In this document: positions 40,251 through 48,942 of the stretch, one piece after another | Layout of the letters: each line of letters starts with the position of its first letter | How positions within the stretch are numbered: the first letter of the stretch is position 1 | From: Rhodanobacter sp. T12-5 | GTDB lineage: Bacteria; Pseudomonadota; Gammaproteobacteria; Xanthomonadales; Rhodanobacteraceae | NCBI RefSeq assembly: GCF_008329435.1 | Contig: NZ_NPKN01000003.1 | Span: forward strand, 292,572 to 356,571 | Reading direction: 5' to 3' | Length of the DNA stretch: 64,000 bases | Translations under genes and position numbers: made by a program | Notes under the pieces: generated by a model | What the model was told of the DNA's origin: nothing | What the model saw: only the letters and a program-made list of their open reading frames with translations | Databases searched by the model: none

Positions 40251-41162
40251 TCAGTCCGCATTGTCCGGCTCGAAGAAACTCCAGCGCACATCGCCGAACT
40301 CCGTCTTCATCGCCTCCTCGACCGTGTTGATCGCCGCGATCAGTTGCTCGCCGCTGGCGGTCGGCTGCATGCGTGCCTTCACCGCCACCATCACGTCGGG
40401 CCCCATCTGCAGGGTGATCAGGTTCAGCACTTCGGCGACCTCCGGGCGCGTCTTGAGGAAGCCCATCAGTTCGTCGCGGCGGCGCGGCTCCATGCCCTGG
40501 CCGATCAGCAGGGCCTTGACCTCGATCGCCACCAGCACCGCCACCACGATCAGCAAGGTGCCGATGGCGATGGTGCCGGCGGCGTCGAACATCAGGTTGC
40601 CGGTGAGCATGGTCGCGCCGATCGCGAGCGCGGCGAGGCACAGGCCGACCAGGGCCGCGAGGTCTTCGCCGAAGATCACCAGCAGCTCGCTGGAGCGGGT
40701 TTCGCGGAACCAGGTCCACAGTTGCTGATCGCCGCGCGCCTTGTTCACTTCCTGCATGCAGCCGCGCATCGAGATGCCTTCGACCACGATGCCGAAGACG
40801 AGCACGCCCATCGCCAGCCACGGCAACTTCAGCGGTTCGGGGTTGGTGAGCTTGTGCACGCCTTCGTAGATCGAGAACATGCCGCCGACGCTGAACAGCA
40901 GGATCGCGACGAGGAACGACCAGAAGTACAGCGCGCGGCCCCAACCGAGCGGGAATTCGTCCGACGGCGGGCGTTTGGCCTGGCGGATGCCTAGCAACAG
41001 CAGGCCCTGGTTGCCGCAGTCGGCGAGCGAGTGCACCGCCTCGGCCATCATCGCACCGGAGCCGGTGACGATCGCGGCGAACAGCTTGGCGACGAAGATG
41101 GCGAAGTTGGCGCCCAGCGCGAGCAGGATGGCCTTGATCGGGTTGGCGGCGTGGCCGGACAT
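40251..41162 (-). CDS. Cation diffusion facilitator family transporter
   Basis: The 303-residue inner-membrane protein has six hydrophobic segments and the CDF layout. TM2 carries AEAVHSLADCGNQ (His-Ser-x-x-Asp, metal site), a long cytoplasmic stretch contains QQLWTWFRETRSSE, and TM5 contains FGEDLAALVGL. The C-terminal cytoplasmic domain is LGMEPRRRDELMGFL-like and ends PDNAD. It should export zinc, iron, manganese or a related divalent ion by proton antiport. The FGED in TM5 instead of HxxxD places it in the SLC30A9-like group rather than with classic zinc exporters. The start at 41162 has AGGAAC upstream. Confidence 0.88.
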   Translation of the reverse strand: MSGHAANPIKAILLALGANFAIFVAKLFAAIVTGSGAMMAEAVHSLADCGNQGLLLLGIRQAKRPPSDEFPLGWGRALYFWSFLVAILLFSVGGMFSIYEGVHKLTNPEPLKLPWLAMGVLVFGIVVEGISMRGCMQEVNKARGDQQLWTWFRETRSSELLVIFGEDLAALVGLCLAALAIGATMLTGNLMFDAAGTIAIGTLLIVVAVLVAIEVKALLIGQGMEPRRRDELMGFLKTRPEVAEVLNLITLQMGPDVMVAVKARMQPTASGEQLIAAINTVEEAMKTEFGDVRWSFFEPDNAD

Positions 41163-41249
41163 GTTCGGTTCCTTCGACAGGGTCGTGAAGTGTAAGCCAC
41201 CGCAAGAAAATCCGGCCAGCACCCTTTTGCGGCATGGCAAGATGCTCGC

Positions 41250-41991
41250 ATGAGCTACCGGGAATCCTCGCCATCGCCGTTTTTGCATGAGTGGATTGCC
41301 GCTTACTGGAGCATCGACAGCGCGGCCGACGGCGCGCCGGCCACGCAGCGGATTCTCCCTGATGGCTGCGCCGATCTGATCTGCGACTTTTCCGGCATGT
41401 CGCCGCGGATGCGCTGGGTCGGCACGATGACTCGCGCCATCGAGGTTCAGGCCGCCGGCCGACAGGATCTGTTCGGCATCCGCTTCGTGCCAGGCGGATT
41501 GTTTCCGCTGCTGGGCGCGCCGCTGTCGCTGCTGACCGACGACAGTGCCGAGTTTGCCGCGCTGCCCGCACAGGCGTGGCGTCCGCCGCTCAACGGGTGG
41601 TGCGACGATCGGGACTTTGCCGCCCGTTGTTGCCGCCCGTTGTTGCCGCGCCGATGCGAGTCTGATCGCCGCTTTTTCGCCGTTGCGGTTGGACAGCATG
41701 ACCGGGTTGTTGCAGCGCTTGCAGGGGCGACCGGCACTGCCGTCGGCGGCCGCCTTGGCCGACGAGACGGGTGTCGGCCTGCGCACCCTGCAACGACGTT
41801 TCATGGAGCACGTCGGCGTCAGTCCAAAGCAACACCTGCGCTGGCTGCGCTTCGAACGCGCGCGGCAACTGTTGCTGCGAAGCGATCGGCGGTCGGTGGA
41901 AATCGCCATGGCGGCGGGCTACAGCGATCAGGCGCATTTCGTGCGTGAATTCCGTCGCTTCGCCGGAGTGACACCTGGGCGCTGGCGCTGA
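41250..41991 (+). pseudogene. AraC-family regulator broken by a +1 frameshift
   Basis: The N-terminal half reads from 41250 as an AraC-associated sensor domain (LHEWIAAYWSIDS, LPDGCADLICDFSG, LFGIRFVPGGLFPLLG). It leaves this frame near 41640. The C-terminal half continues in the next frame up to 41991 with a full AraC HTH: LADETGVGLRTLQRRFMEHVGVSPKQHLRWLRF and SVEIAMAAGYSDQAHFVREFRRFAGVTPGRW. The cause is visible: a 13-bp tandem duplication at 41619-41644. Removing one copy joins both halves into a normal ~243-residue regulator. It may be a true pseudogene, a switchable locus, or a sequencing/assembly error. Confidence 0.85.
41619..41644. repeat. 13-bp tandem duplication causing the AraC frameshift
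   Basis: GCCGCCCGTTGTT occurs twice in a row (41619-41631, 41632-41644). Thirteen is one more than a multiple of three, so the second copy shifts the reading frame by +1. Confidence 0.9.
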
Positions 41992-42144
41992 TGTGGTCCC
42001 TATCGGTGTTGAACAATCGTGCCAGGTCGACGCCGAAAAGACTGCCAAATAGCGACCATCAAATCCGCACGCTGACGCGTTCGTTCAATACAGCCACGGC
42101 AAACTCGGACATGCTGGTTCCCCACGTGCCCAAGGAGTCCCGTC

Positions 42145-42540
42145 ATGGCGTTACCCGTTTGCCGCAAGGCCACACCCGTGTTGTACGTCGAAACCATCGC
42201 GCCCAGCCTCGCGTTCTGGCGCGACCGGCTGGGCTTCGCGATAAGCGCCGAGGTGCCGGGCGAGGGAGGGCCGGCGTTCGCGATCCTGGTTGGCAACGGC
42301 ATCGAGTTGATGTTGCAGACCACTGCCTCGCTGGCCGCCGATCCGCATGCGGCGGGGATGTCGTGGCGGGGCGACCGCAGTTGCCTGTTCGTCGAGGTGG
42401 ATGACATCGACGCGCTGGCCATGGCGCTTGAGGGTTGCGAGATCGTGGCGTCGCGGCACGCAACGTTTTATGGCGCGACCGAGATCGGTTATCGCGAACC
42501 TGGCGGCCACTTCGTCACGTTCGCGCAGTTCCAGCGCTGA
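42145..42540 (+). CDS. VOC-superfamily protein
   Basis: The 131-residue protein has the VOC fold: TPVLYVETIAPSLAFWRDRLGFAI, FAILVGNGIELMLQTTASL, SCLFVEVDDIDALAMALEG, and EIGYREPGGHFVTFAQF with a candidate metal-binding Glu. This matches glyoxalase/bleomycin-resistance-like proteins of unknown substrate. A good ribosome site (AAGGAG) precedes the ATG. It stands alone after the broken AraC regulator, which could once have controlled it. Confidence 0.85.
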   Translation: MALPVCRKATPVLYVETIAPSLAFWRDRLGFAISAEVPGEGGPAFAILVGNGIELMLQTTASLAADPHAAGMSWRGDRSCLFVEVDDIDALAMALEGCEIVASRHATFYGATEIGYREPGGHFVTFAQFQR

Positions 42541-42569
42541 GTTCCGGGACGGAGCGAGACCGCAAGGCG

Positions 42570-43082
42570 TCAGCGGATGCCGACGCCCAGGCCTACGCCG
42601 AAGCGGATGTTGCTGCGGCCCTTGCGCATTTCCTCGGCCGTCCAGACGTGCGATTGTGCGGCGCTGACCAGCGGGAACACGTAATCGGCTTCGCCGACCT
42701 TGCCGGCGCGGCTGCCGTTGAGCTTGCCGCTGACGGTCATCATCGCGCCTGCCGGGTAATCGAGCGGCTCGGCGTAACCGGGCAGCAGCGCGATGAAGCG
42801 GCCGTTGCCGCTGTCGTTGGCCTTGGGGCGCTGCGACGAATCCAGCGGATAGGCGAGCAATTCGATTTCGCTGTGATCGGCCAGGTTGATCACCTGCACG
42901 ATGCGGCCGCCCCAGATCACGTCACCGCCGGCAAAGCGTTCGGGTGTTTGCGCCACCTGTTGCGGGGTAGCGGCAACCGCCTGCGGCGTCGTCTTGTAGA
43001 TCGGCGCCGGGGCGCAGGCCGCCACGGTCAACAGCACCAGCAAGGCGGGCAGGCGGAGCAGGGAGCGGGCGACGTTGCGCAT
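42570..43082 (-). CDS. slp: Slp-family outer-membrane lipoprotein
   Basis: The 170-residue protein has a lipoprotein signal ending TVAAC (Cys23). It then shows the Slp pattern: TPQQVAQTPERFAGGDVIWGGRIVQVINLADHSEIELLAYPLDSSQRP, GRFIALLPGYAEPLDYPAGAMMTVSGKL and VGEADYVFPLV. Slp lipoproteins are induced by starvation or acid in E. coli, and their molecular role is unclear. AGGAG precedes the ATG. The protein should sit in the inner leaflet of the outer membrane. It runs on the same strand as rlmJ, 87 bp downstream of it. Confidence 0.88.
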   Translation of the reverse strand: MRNVARSLLRLPALLVLLTVAACAPAPIYKTTPQAVAATPQQVAQTPERFAGGDVIWGGRIVQVINLADHSEIELLAYPLDSSQRPKANDSGNGRFIALLPGYAEPLDYPAGAMMTVSGKLNGSRAGKVGEADYVFPLVSAAQSHVWTAEEMRKGRSNIRFGVGLGVGIR

Positions 43083-43169
43083 GGCAGACTCCTGTGATGA
43101 CTGGACCGCACGGCGGTCGGGGATGGCTACGCTACAACAAGCGACGTCTGCGCTGCGTGTGCCGCGACG

Positions 43170-44090
43170 TCAGCGTCGTCGTGGCGGCGGCAGGGGGCGC
43201 AGCAGCCGCGAAGCCGGCAACGGGCTCGGCGTGGCGGGCTCGGCACCTTCCTGCCGCAGCCAATCCAGCTTCCATTCGGCCGGGCGATCCTGCGACAGCA
43301 GGCTGGCCAGCGCGTGCAGCGGTTCTCGCAGCACGTCGTCGAGATTCCATGGCGCATTGAGTATCACCATGCCCGATCCGTTCAGGCGCAGCGGCGAATC
43401 GTCCGGATGCACCAGCAGTTCGACGCGCAGCACGCGCTTTGCATCGCTGCGCTGCAATCCGCGCAGGAAGGGTTGCACCTGGCTGCGCAGCTTGATCGGA
43501 TACCACACGGCATAGACGCCGCCAGGCCAGCGCTGCAGGGCGGATTTCAGCGCCTGTTCGATCTGCTTGTACTCCGCTTCCTGTGCCTCGTACGGCGGGT
43601 CGATCAACACCAGGCCGCGCTTTTCCTTCGGCGGCAGCAGCGCCTTGAGCGCCTCATAGCCGTCGCGCTGATGCACGTGCACCTGCGGATTGCCGCGGAA
43701 CAGGTCGCGCAGTTTGGACGCTTCTTCGGTGTGCAGTTCGCACAACTGCGCACTGTCATCCGGGCGCAGCAGCCGGGCGACCTGCAGCGGTGAGCCGGGG
43801 TAATGTTTCAGGCCTTGCTCGTTGCCTTCGCCAGCGAGGATGCCGGCGCGCCAGCGTTGCAGCAGCGGCGGCACTTTTTCGGCGGGGTGCAGGCGTGCGA
43901 TGCCGTCCTTGTGCTCGCCGGTCTTGCGCGCCTCGAAGCCATCCAGCAGATAGTTGCCGCTGCCGGCATGCGTATCGATGTAGCAGAATGGCGCGGGTTT
44001 GGCCTGCATCGCCTCGATCAGCGCGAGCAGCACGGTGTGTTTCAGGACATCGGCAAAATTGCCGGCGTGATAGGCGTGGCGATAATTCAT
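43170..44090 (-). CDS. rlmJ: 23S rRNA (adenine-2030-N6)-methyltransferase RlmJ
   Basis: The 306-residue protein matches RlmJ. The start is MNYRHAYHAGNFADVLKHTVLLALIEAM, followed by the SAM motif YIDTHAGSGNY and the catalytic DPPY in LVLIDPPYEAQEAEY. The domain ends with GMVILNAPWNLDD. It methylates A2030 of 23S rRNA. The last ~25 residues (Pro/Arg-rich) exceed the E. coli protein (280). The ATG at 44090 coincides with the family N-terminus; the frame continues upstream without support. It is divergent from the copper cluster, with 196 bp between the genes. Confidence 0.94.
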   Translation of the reverse strand: MNYRHAYHAGNFADVLKHTVLLALIEAMQAKPAPFCYIDTHAGSGNYLLDGFEARKTGEHKDGIARLHPAEKVPPLLQRWRAGILAGEGNEQGLKHYPGSPLQVARLLRPDDSAQLCELHTEEASKLRDLFRGNPQVHVHQRDGYEALKALLPPKEKRGLVLIDPPYEAQEAEYKQIEQALKSALQRWPGGVYAVWYPIKLRSQVQPFLRGLQRSDAKRVLRVELLVHPDDSPLRLNGSGMVILNAPWNLDDVLREPLHALASLLSQDRPAEWKLDWLRQEGAEPATPSPLPASRLLRPLPPPRRR

Positions 44091-44286
44091 GGCAGTCACG
44101 GCGGGCGGGTTGGGCAAGTATAGACGGGCAGGCGGCTTGCCCTGTGCGGCGGGCCACGGAACAGCGCACGGATTGCCAACGCGATCTGCACTGCCTGTAC
44201 ACGTCGCCGGGGGCAGGCTTCGCCTGTTGCGCACCCGCAACCGATCGGCGCTGGGTCCGATTGCCTCATCAAGACGGAGAGTCATC

Positions 44287-44628
44287 ATGAGTTTTTCAGC
44301 GAAAGCCATCGCCGCATCGATAGCACTGGGTCTTTGCATGTCGGTCACCGCGGTATACGCGCAGGATTCCGGGGCAATGACGCCTGCATCGTCGTCCAGC
44401 AGCATGGGTTCCATGCACAGCGGCAAGATGCACAACAAGATGATGCACGGGATGAGCCGGAGCATGCACAAGATGCCTGCCACCGTGACCTCGGTCGATG
44501 CCGCCACCGGCCTGGTCGGCGTGGACGCCGCCGGGATGGCGCTGACGGTGCATTTTCCGCCGAAGTCGATGGCGAACCTGCAGGTCGGCGACAAGATCAC
44601 GCTGCACATGGGCTTCAGCAAGCCGTGA
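44287..44628 (+). CDS. Met/His-rich exported protein, first gene of the copper cluster
   Basis: The 113-residue protein has a signal peptide (residues 1-25, ending YAQ). A Met/His-rich stretch follows (SMGSMHSGKMHNKMMHGMSRSMHKM), then a small beta-rich domain VTSVDAATGLVGVDAAGMALTVHFPPKS ending GDKITLHM. Methionine and histidine clusters of this sort bind copper in the periplasm. The final domain resembles the CusF-type OB fold in spacing of its Met, His and Gly-Asp-Lys residues. The copper chaperone role is inferred from composition and from copL-copA-copB downstream (58 bp to copL). Confidence 0.75.
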   Translation: MSFSAKAIAASIALGLCMSVTAVYAQDSGAMTPASSSSSMGSMHSGKMHNKMMHGMSRSMHKMPATVTSVDAATGLVGVDAAGMALTVHFPPKSMANLQVGDKITLHMGFSKP

Positions 44629-44686
44629 GCCAACTGAACCCACCTCCAGAGTTGAGGACGTCAGGTCGCACGGCTAAGCTCACCTC

Positions 44687-45091
44687 ATGACCCTGTCGCT
44701 GCGCCCGCTCGCCCGATCACCTCGCCTCCGGGCGATGGGCATGCTCGCGTGGCTGATGCTGGTCATCAACTCATTGGCCGCTGCACCGATGGGCATGGCG
44801 GGGATGCCTCAATCCCATCCCATGCGGACAACGCTTGCGGCGGTCAGTGAACCCTGTCATCACCATGTCGCCGCCCGGATGTCCCGATCCTGTTGCGGCG
44901 ATCAGGCCGGTTGCCGCGATGGAATGGCGGGTCACGCCTGCAGTTGCATCGCGCTTTGCAGTACCACGCTGCCACCCGCCGCAGCGGATGTCTTGACTGG
45001 GGTCGCGCTGACCGCCAGCTACGCCATGCCGCTGCCCGTCAGCGCGCCCTCGTTGAATACTTCCCCTCCGTTGCGACCACCGGAGATCTGA
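44687..45091 (+). CDS. copL: CopL-family copper-responsive regulatory protein
   Basis: The 134-residue protein has a hydrophobic N-terminal segment (MLAWLMLVINSLAAAP), then a Met/His/Cys-rich region with CHHH, SCCGDQAGCRDG and HACSC. It lies directly upstream of copA as in Xanthomonas, where copL is needed for copper induction of copAB. How CopL works is unsettled; metal binding by its Cys/His clusters is likely and an effect through translation of its leader has been proposed. The ATG at 44687 has a poor ribosome site; the internal ATG at 44735 is an alternative. The product is probably periplasmic or membrane-held. Confidence 0.75.
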   Translation: MTLSLRPLARSPRLRAMGMLAWLMLVINSLAAAPMGMAGMPQSHPMRTTLAAVSEPCHHHVAARMSRSCCGDQAGCRDGMAGHACSCIALCSTTLPPAAADVLTGVALTASYAMPLPVSAPSLNTSPPLRPPEI

Positions 45092-45206
45092 CTCTCTCCC
45101 TCGTTTTCGATGAGCTTTGCTCGTATTGGCCGCTGGACGGCACTCGTGGCAATTGGCCATGGTCGGTGTCGTCATGCGGCGATGCCGGATGTCCCGGAGA
45201 GATCCC

Positions 45207-46964
45207 ATGTACTTGTTTCCCCCGCGCCCTGCAGATTTGTCGCGGCGTCGTTTCGTCCAGGGCATGGCCCTGGGCGGTGCCGTGGCTGGCCTGGGCCTGC
45301 TGCGCTCCTCCAACGTCTGGGCGTTGACCAGTCCCGGTCAAGCCGCCGTGTTGAGCGGCACCGACTTCGCGCTCGACATCGCCGAGACGCCGGTCAATTA
45401 CACCGGTGCCACACGCCTGGCCACCACCGTCAACGGCGGTATTCCCGGCCCGATCCTGCGCTGGAAGGAAGGCACCACGGTCAATTTGCGCGTGACCAAC
45501 CGGATGCGCGTGCCGACCTCGATCCACTGGCACGGCATCATCCTGCCGTTCCAGATGGACGGCGTGCCGGGCCTGAGTTTCGATGGGATTGCTCCCGGCG
45601 AAACCTTTCTCTACCGATTCCAGGTGCGCCAGAGCGGCACTTATTGGTACCACTCGCACTCGGGCTACCAGGAACAGACCGGGCTGTACGGTCCGCTGGT
45701 GATCGAACCGGCCGGTCCGGATCGCCATCGGACCGATCGCGATTACGTGGTGATGCTCAACGATTGGACCGACGAAGATCCCGAGCGCATCTACGCCAGG
45801 CTGAAGAAGCAGAGCGACTACTACAACTTCGCCCAGCCGACGGTGCCGGACTTCTTTCGCGACGTGCGCGAGAAGGGCCTGGGCCAGGCGCTGGCCATGC
45901 GCAGGATGTGGAACGAGATGCGCATGGACCCGACTGACTTCGCCGACGTCTCCGGCTGCACCTATACCTACCTGATGAACGGTGCGGCGCCGGCCGGCAA
46001 CTGGACCGGCATCTTCAGGCCCGGCGAAAAGATCCGCCTGCGTTTCATCAACGGTTCGGCGCAGACGATTTTCGACGTGCGGATTCCCGGGCTGAAGATG
46101 ACGGTGATCTCGGCCGACGGCCAGGATGTCGAGCCGGTATCGGTCGACGAATTTCGCATCTCGGTGGCCGAAACTTACGACGTGATCGTCGAGCCGCAGG
46201 ATGAGCGCGCCTACACGCTGTTCGCCCAGTCGATCGACCGCTCCGGTTATGCCCGCGGCACCCTGGCACCGCGTATAGGCATGGAGGCGGAAGTGCCCAG
46301 GCCCGATCCCGTCCAGTGGCTCGCCATGCAGGACATGATGGGTGCGATGGCGATGAACGGGTCCGCTCATGGGGTCGCGCACGACATGCCGGGCATGCAA
46401 GGCATGGATCACGGCGCGATGCCGGGCATGGCGCACGCGGCCCCGGTGGTGCGCCACGCCCGCACGGAATACGGTCCCGGCGTCGACATGCGCGTGGACA
46501 TGCCGCGCACGAATCTCGACGATCCGGGCATCGGCCTGCGCGACAACGGCCGCCGCGTGCTGACCTACGCCGACCTGCACACGATCGGCGGCCCGATCGA
46601 TGCGCGTGAACCCGGCCGCGAAATCGAGCTGCACCTGACCGGCAACATGGAGCGCTTCATCTGGTCGTTCGACGGGGTAAAGTTCTCCGACGCCAGGCCG
46701 GTGCATTTCAACAGCGGCGAGCGCCTGCGCATCGTGCTGGTCAACGACACCATGATGAACCATCCGATTCATCTGCACGGCATGTGGAGCGAACTGGAGG
46801 ATTCGGACGGCCGCTTCCAGGTGCGCAAGCACACCATCAACGTGCAGCCGGCGCAGCGCATCAGCTATGCCGTGTCGGCCGACAATCCGGGCCGCTGGGC
46901 GTACCACTGCCATCTGATGTATCACATGGAGGCGGGCATGTTCCGTGAGGTGGTGGTGTCATGA
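45207..46964 (+). CDS. copA: CopA multicopper oxidase, Tat-exported
   Basis: The 585-residue protein begins with a Tat signal (SRRRFVQGMALGG, residues 12-24). It has the three-cupredoxin pattern of CopA/PcoA. Copper ligands appear in HWHG (107-110), HSHSG (149-153), HPIHLHG and HCHLMYHMEAGM at the C-terminus. A Met-rich insertion between domains 2 and 3 (MPGMQGMDHGAMPGMAH type) is typical of CopA and binds Cu(I). It oxidises and sequesters copper in the periplasm. The ATG at 45207 has GGAGAG upstream. Its stop overlaps the copB start (ATGA), so the pair is coupled. Confidence 0.95.
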   Translation: MYLFPPRPADLSRRRFVQGMALGGAVAGLGLLRSSNVWALTSPGQAAVLSGTDFALDIAETPVNYTGATRLATTVNGGIPGPILRWKEGTTVNLRVTNRMRVPTSIHWHGIILPFQMDGVPGLSFDGIAPGETFLYRFQVRQSGTYWYHSHSGYQEQTGLYGPLVIEPAGPDRHRTDRDYVVMLNDWTDEDPERIYARLKKQSDYYNFAQPTVPDFFRDVREKGLGQALAMRRMWNEMRMDPTDFADVSGCTYTYLMNGAAPAGNWTGIFRPGEKIRLRFINGSAQTIFDVRIPGLKMTVISADGQDVEPVSVDEFRISVAETYDVIVEPQDERAYTLFAQSIDRSGYARGTLAPRIGMEAEVPRPDPVQWLAMQDMMGAMAMNGSAHGVAHDMPGMQGMDHGAMPGMAHAAPVVRHARTEYGPGVDMRVDMPRTNLDDPGIGLRDNGRRVLTYADLHTIGGPIDAREPGREIELHLTGNMERFIWSFDGVKFSDARPVHFNSGERLRIVLVNDTMMNHPIHLHGMWSELEDSDGRFQVRKHTINVQPAQRISYAVSADNPGRWAYHCHLMYHMEAGMFREVVVS

Positions 46965-48055
46965 TCATGCGTCGTCGCAACACCTCATCCGTTCCGCGAT
47001 GCCCGGCGTTGCTGGCCGCGCTGCTGTTGGCATTGCCGCTGGTGGCCACGGCGCAGAGTGCGCCCGCGCCCGGTAGCACATCATCGATGGACATGAGTGC
47101 GATGCCCGGCATGGACCACGGCGCGATGTCGAACACGCCGATATCCGCCGATCCTGACGCATCGGCGACACCGCAGGGCAACATGCCGGGGATGGATCAC
47201 TCATCGATGCCCGGCATGCGTCCGCAAGCGGTGGATCACCACGGCATGGCCGGAGTCGACCACGGTACAAAGCCCGAGGGGCAGGGCGACATGAGCGGCA
47301 AGGGGGCGATGCCGGAGATGACGATTGGCCCCATGCAGGGCGGAAGTCCGCCCCCCGACGCGCGCAGTCCCGACTATTCCGACGGCGTCGCGGGCAGCGC
47401 TGTGCATGGATTGCACATGCACGGCAGCAAGTCGTTCGGCATGCTGCTGATCGACCAACTCGAAGCGTTTCATGGCCGCGATGCCAATGGCCAGGCCTGG
47501 GAGGTGGAGGGCTGGTACGGCGACGACGAGAACAAGTTGTGGGTACGCACCGAAGGCGAGCGCAGCGGCGGCAAGCTGGAAAACGGCGACCTGGAGGCTT
47601 TCTGGAACCACAATGTCGCCACGTTCAGGAGCACCCAGCTGGGTGTGCGGCAGGATCTCGGCGAAGGTCCCGGCCGCACTTGGGCGGCCTTCGGCGTGCA
47701 GGGGCTGGCGCCGTACTGGTTCGACGTGGAAGCGACGGGTTACGTCGGGGCTTCCGGTCATGCGGCAGCGCGCTTGCGGATTGATTACGACATGCTCTTC
47801 ACCCAGCGCCTGATCCTGCGGCCGGAAACGGAGATCAATTTGTACGGCAGGAACGATCCGCAGCGGCGGATCGGCAGCGGCGTGTCCGATGTGCAATTCG
47901 GCCTGCGCCTGCGCTACGAAATCCGCCGGCAGTTCGCACCGTATATCGGCGTGAACTGGGTGCGCCGCACCGGTACCACCGCCGACTACGCAAGGCAGGA
48001 TCATCAACCCGTTCTCGACCGGCAGATCGTTGCCGGCGTCCGCACATGGTTTTGA
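46961..48055 (+). CDS. copB: CopB copper-resistance outer-membrane protein
   Basis: The 364-residue protein has a signal peptide. A Met/His-rich segment with repeats of the type MPGMDHG/SSMPGM follows (about 40-125), then the CopB barrel domain (from about 150): SKSFGMLLIDQLEAFHGRD, WEVEGWYGDDENKLWVRTEGER, NGDLEAFWNHNVA, PYWFDVEATGYVGASGHAAARLR and the aromatic end RTWF. It should be an outer-membrane barrel that binds or secretes copper. The Met-rich region is longer than in P. syringae CopB. It is coupled to copA and followed 10 bp later by the cytochrome gene. Confidence 0.93.
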   Translation: MIMRRRNTSSVPRCPALLAALLLALPLVATAQSAPAPGSTSSMDMSAMPGMDHGAMSNTPISADPDASATPQGNMPGMDHSSMPGMRPQAVDHHGMAGVDHGTKPEGQGDMSGKGAMPEMTIGPMQGGSPPPDARSPDYSDGVAGSAVHGLHMHGSKSFGMLLIDQLEAFHGRDANGQAWEVEGWYGDDENKLWVRTEGERSGGKLENGDLEAFWNHNVATFRSTQLGVRQDLGEGPGRTWAAFGVQGLAPYWFDVEATGYVGASGHAAARLRIDYDMLFTQRLILRPETEINLYGRNDPQRRIGSGVSDVQFGLRLRYEIRRQFAPYIGVNWVRRTGTTADYARQDHQPVLDRQIVAGVRTWF

Positions 48056-48065
48056 GGGAAACATC

Positions 48066-48638
48066 ATGAAAGAACAGATCAAGCAATACGGCATCACCGT
48101 TGCCGTCGTTCTGGTCGTCCTCGCCCTGGCTGGCGGCGTGTTCGTGTACTCGGGCCTCTACAACATCGGTGCCGACGCCCCGCATACCAGGCCCGTCTTC
48201 GCCGTGATGCAGGCGCTGCGCGACCGCTCGATCGAAGTGCACTCGAAAGACATCGCGGTACCCGACCTCGAAGACCAGCAGCTGATTCTCAAGGGCGCCG
48301 GCCAGTACGCGGCGATGTGCACGGGGTGTCATTTGAAGCCCGGCGCAAAGGATTCCGAGATCCGCCCGGGCTTGTATCCGCAGCCGCCGAACCTGTCGCA
48401 GGTTCGTGTCGATCCGAAGGCTGCGTTCTGGGTGATCAAGCACGGCATCAAGATGAGTGCGATGCCTGCGTGGGGCGGCAGCCACGACGACGCCACGATC
48501 TGGAGCATGGTGGGGTTCCTGCAGAAACTCCCGGGCATGACGCCGGCGCAATACGAGGACATCGTGGCGAAGGCTCCGCCGGATGAGGACATGGACATGG
48601 ACGAAGACGGTCATGACCACAGTCACGGTGGAGACTGA
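48066..48638 (+). CDS. Membrane-anchored c-type cytochrome in the copper operon
   Basis: The 190-residue protein has an uncleaved N-terminal anchor (residues 10-30) and a class I cytochrome c domain. The haem motif is CTGCH (85-89) and the sixth ligand is probably Met132 or Met129 in GIKMSAMPAWG. The C-terminus is an acidic/His tail (DEDMDMDEDGHDHSHGGD) that could bind metal. It lies 10 bp after copB in the same direction. A role passing electrons from CopA-mediated oxidation or from copper stress to the respiratory chain is inference. GGGAAA precedes the ATG. Confidence 0.88.
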   Translation: MKEQIKQYGITVAVVLVVLALAGGVFVYSGLYNIGADAPHTRPVFAVMQALRDRSIEVHSKDIAVPDLEDQQLILKGAGQYAAMCTGCHLKPGAKDSEIRPGLYPQPPNLSQVRVDPKAAFWVIKHGIKMSAMPAWGGSHDDATIWSMVGFLQKLPGMTPAQYEDIVAKAPPDEDMDMDEDGHDHSHGGD

Positions 48639-48942
48639 CGAGACGCAGGTCGTGTCATCCGTTGCATCGGCAAACCGAAGGAGCAGGATTGGCTTTTCCA
48701 CGCTGCCGGCAAGCACTCGACATGATGCGGGGCAACGCGCAGGTGCTGTCGAAGAATGACATTTCGGACACGATCAGCTTCGCGCGAATCGCGCTGATCG
48801 CCAATCCGGCGATTGTTGCGTGTTCTGCTCCTGGGGCAAGCCGTGCCCGCCGATCCAGCAACAGAAAATCCTGTTGCGAACAAGCGGTTCGCGCGTTGCC
48901 GCGACCGAAGACGGGTGATCGCTTCGTCGCGAGACGATCGCG
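48639..48942. other. Intergenic stretch after the copper operon
   Basis: These 304 bases lie between the convergent cytochrome and DMT transporter genes. A frame continues on the plus strand but has no recognisable domain. No clear terminator hairpin is visible. Confidence 0.4.
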
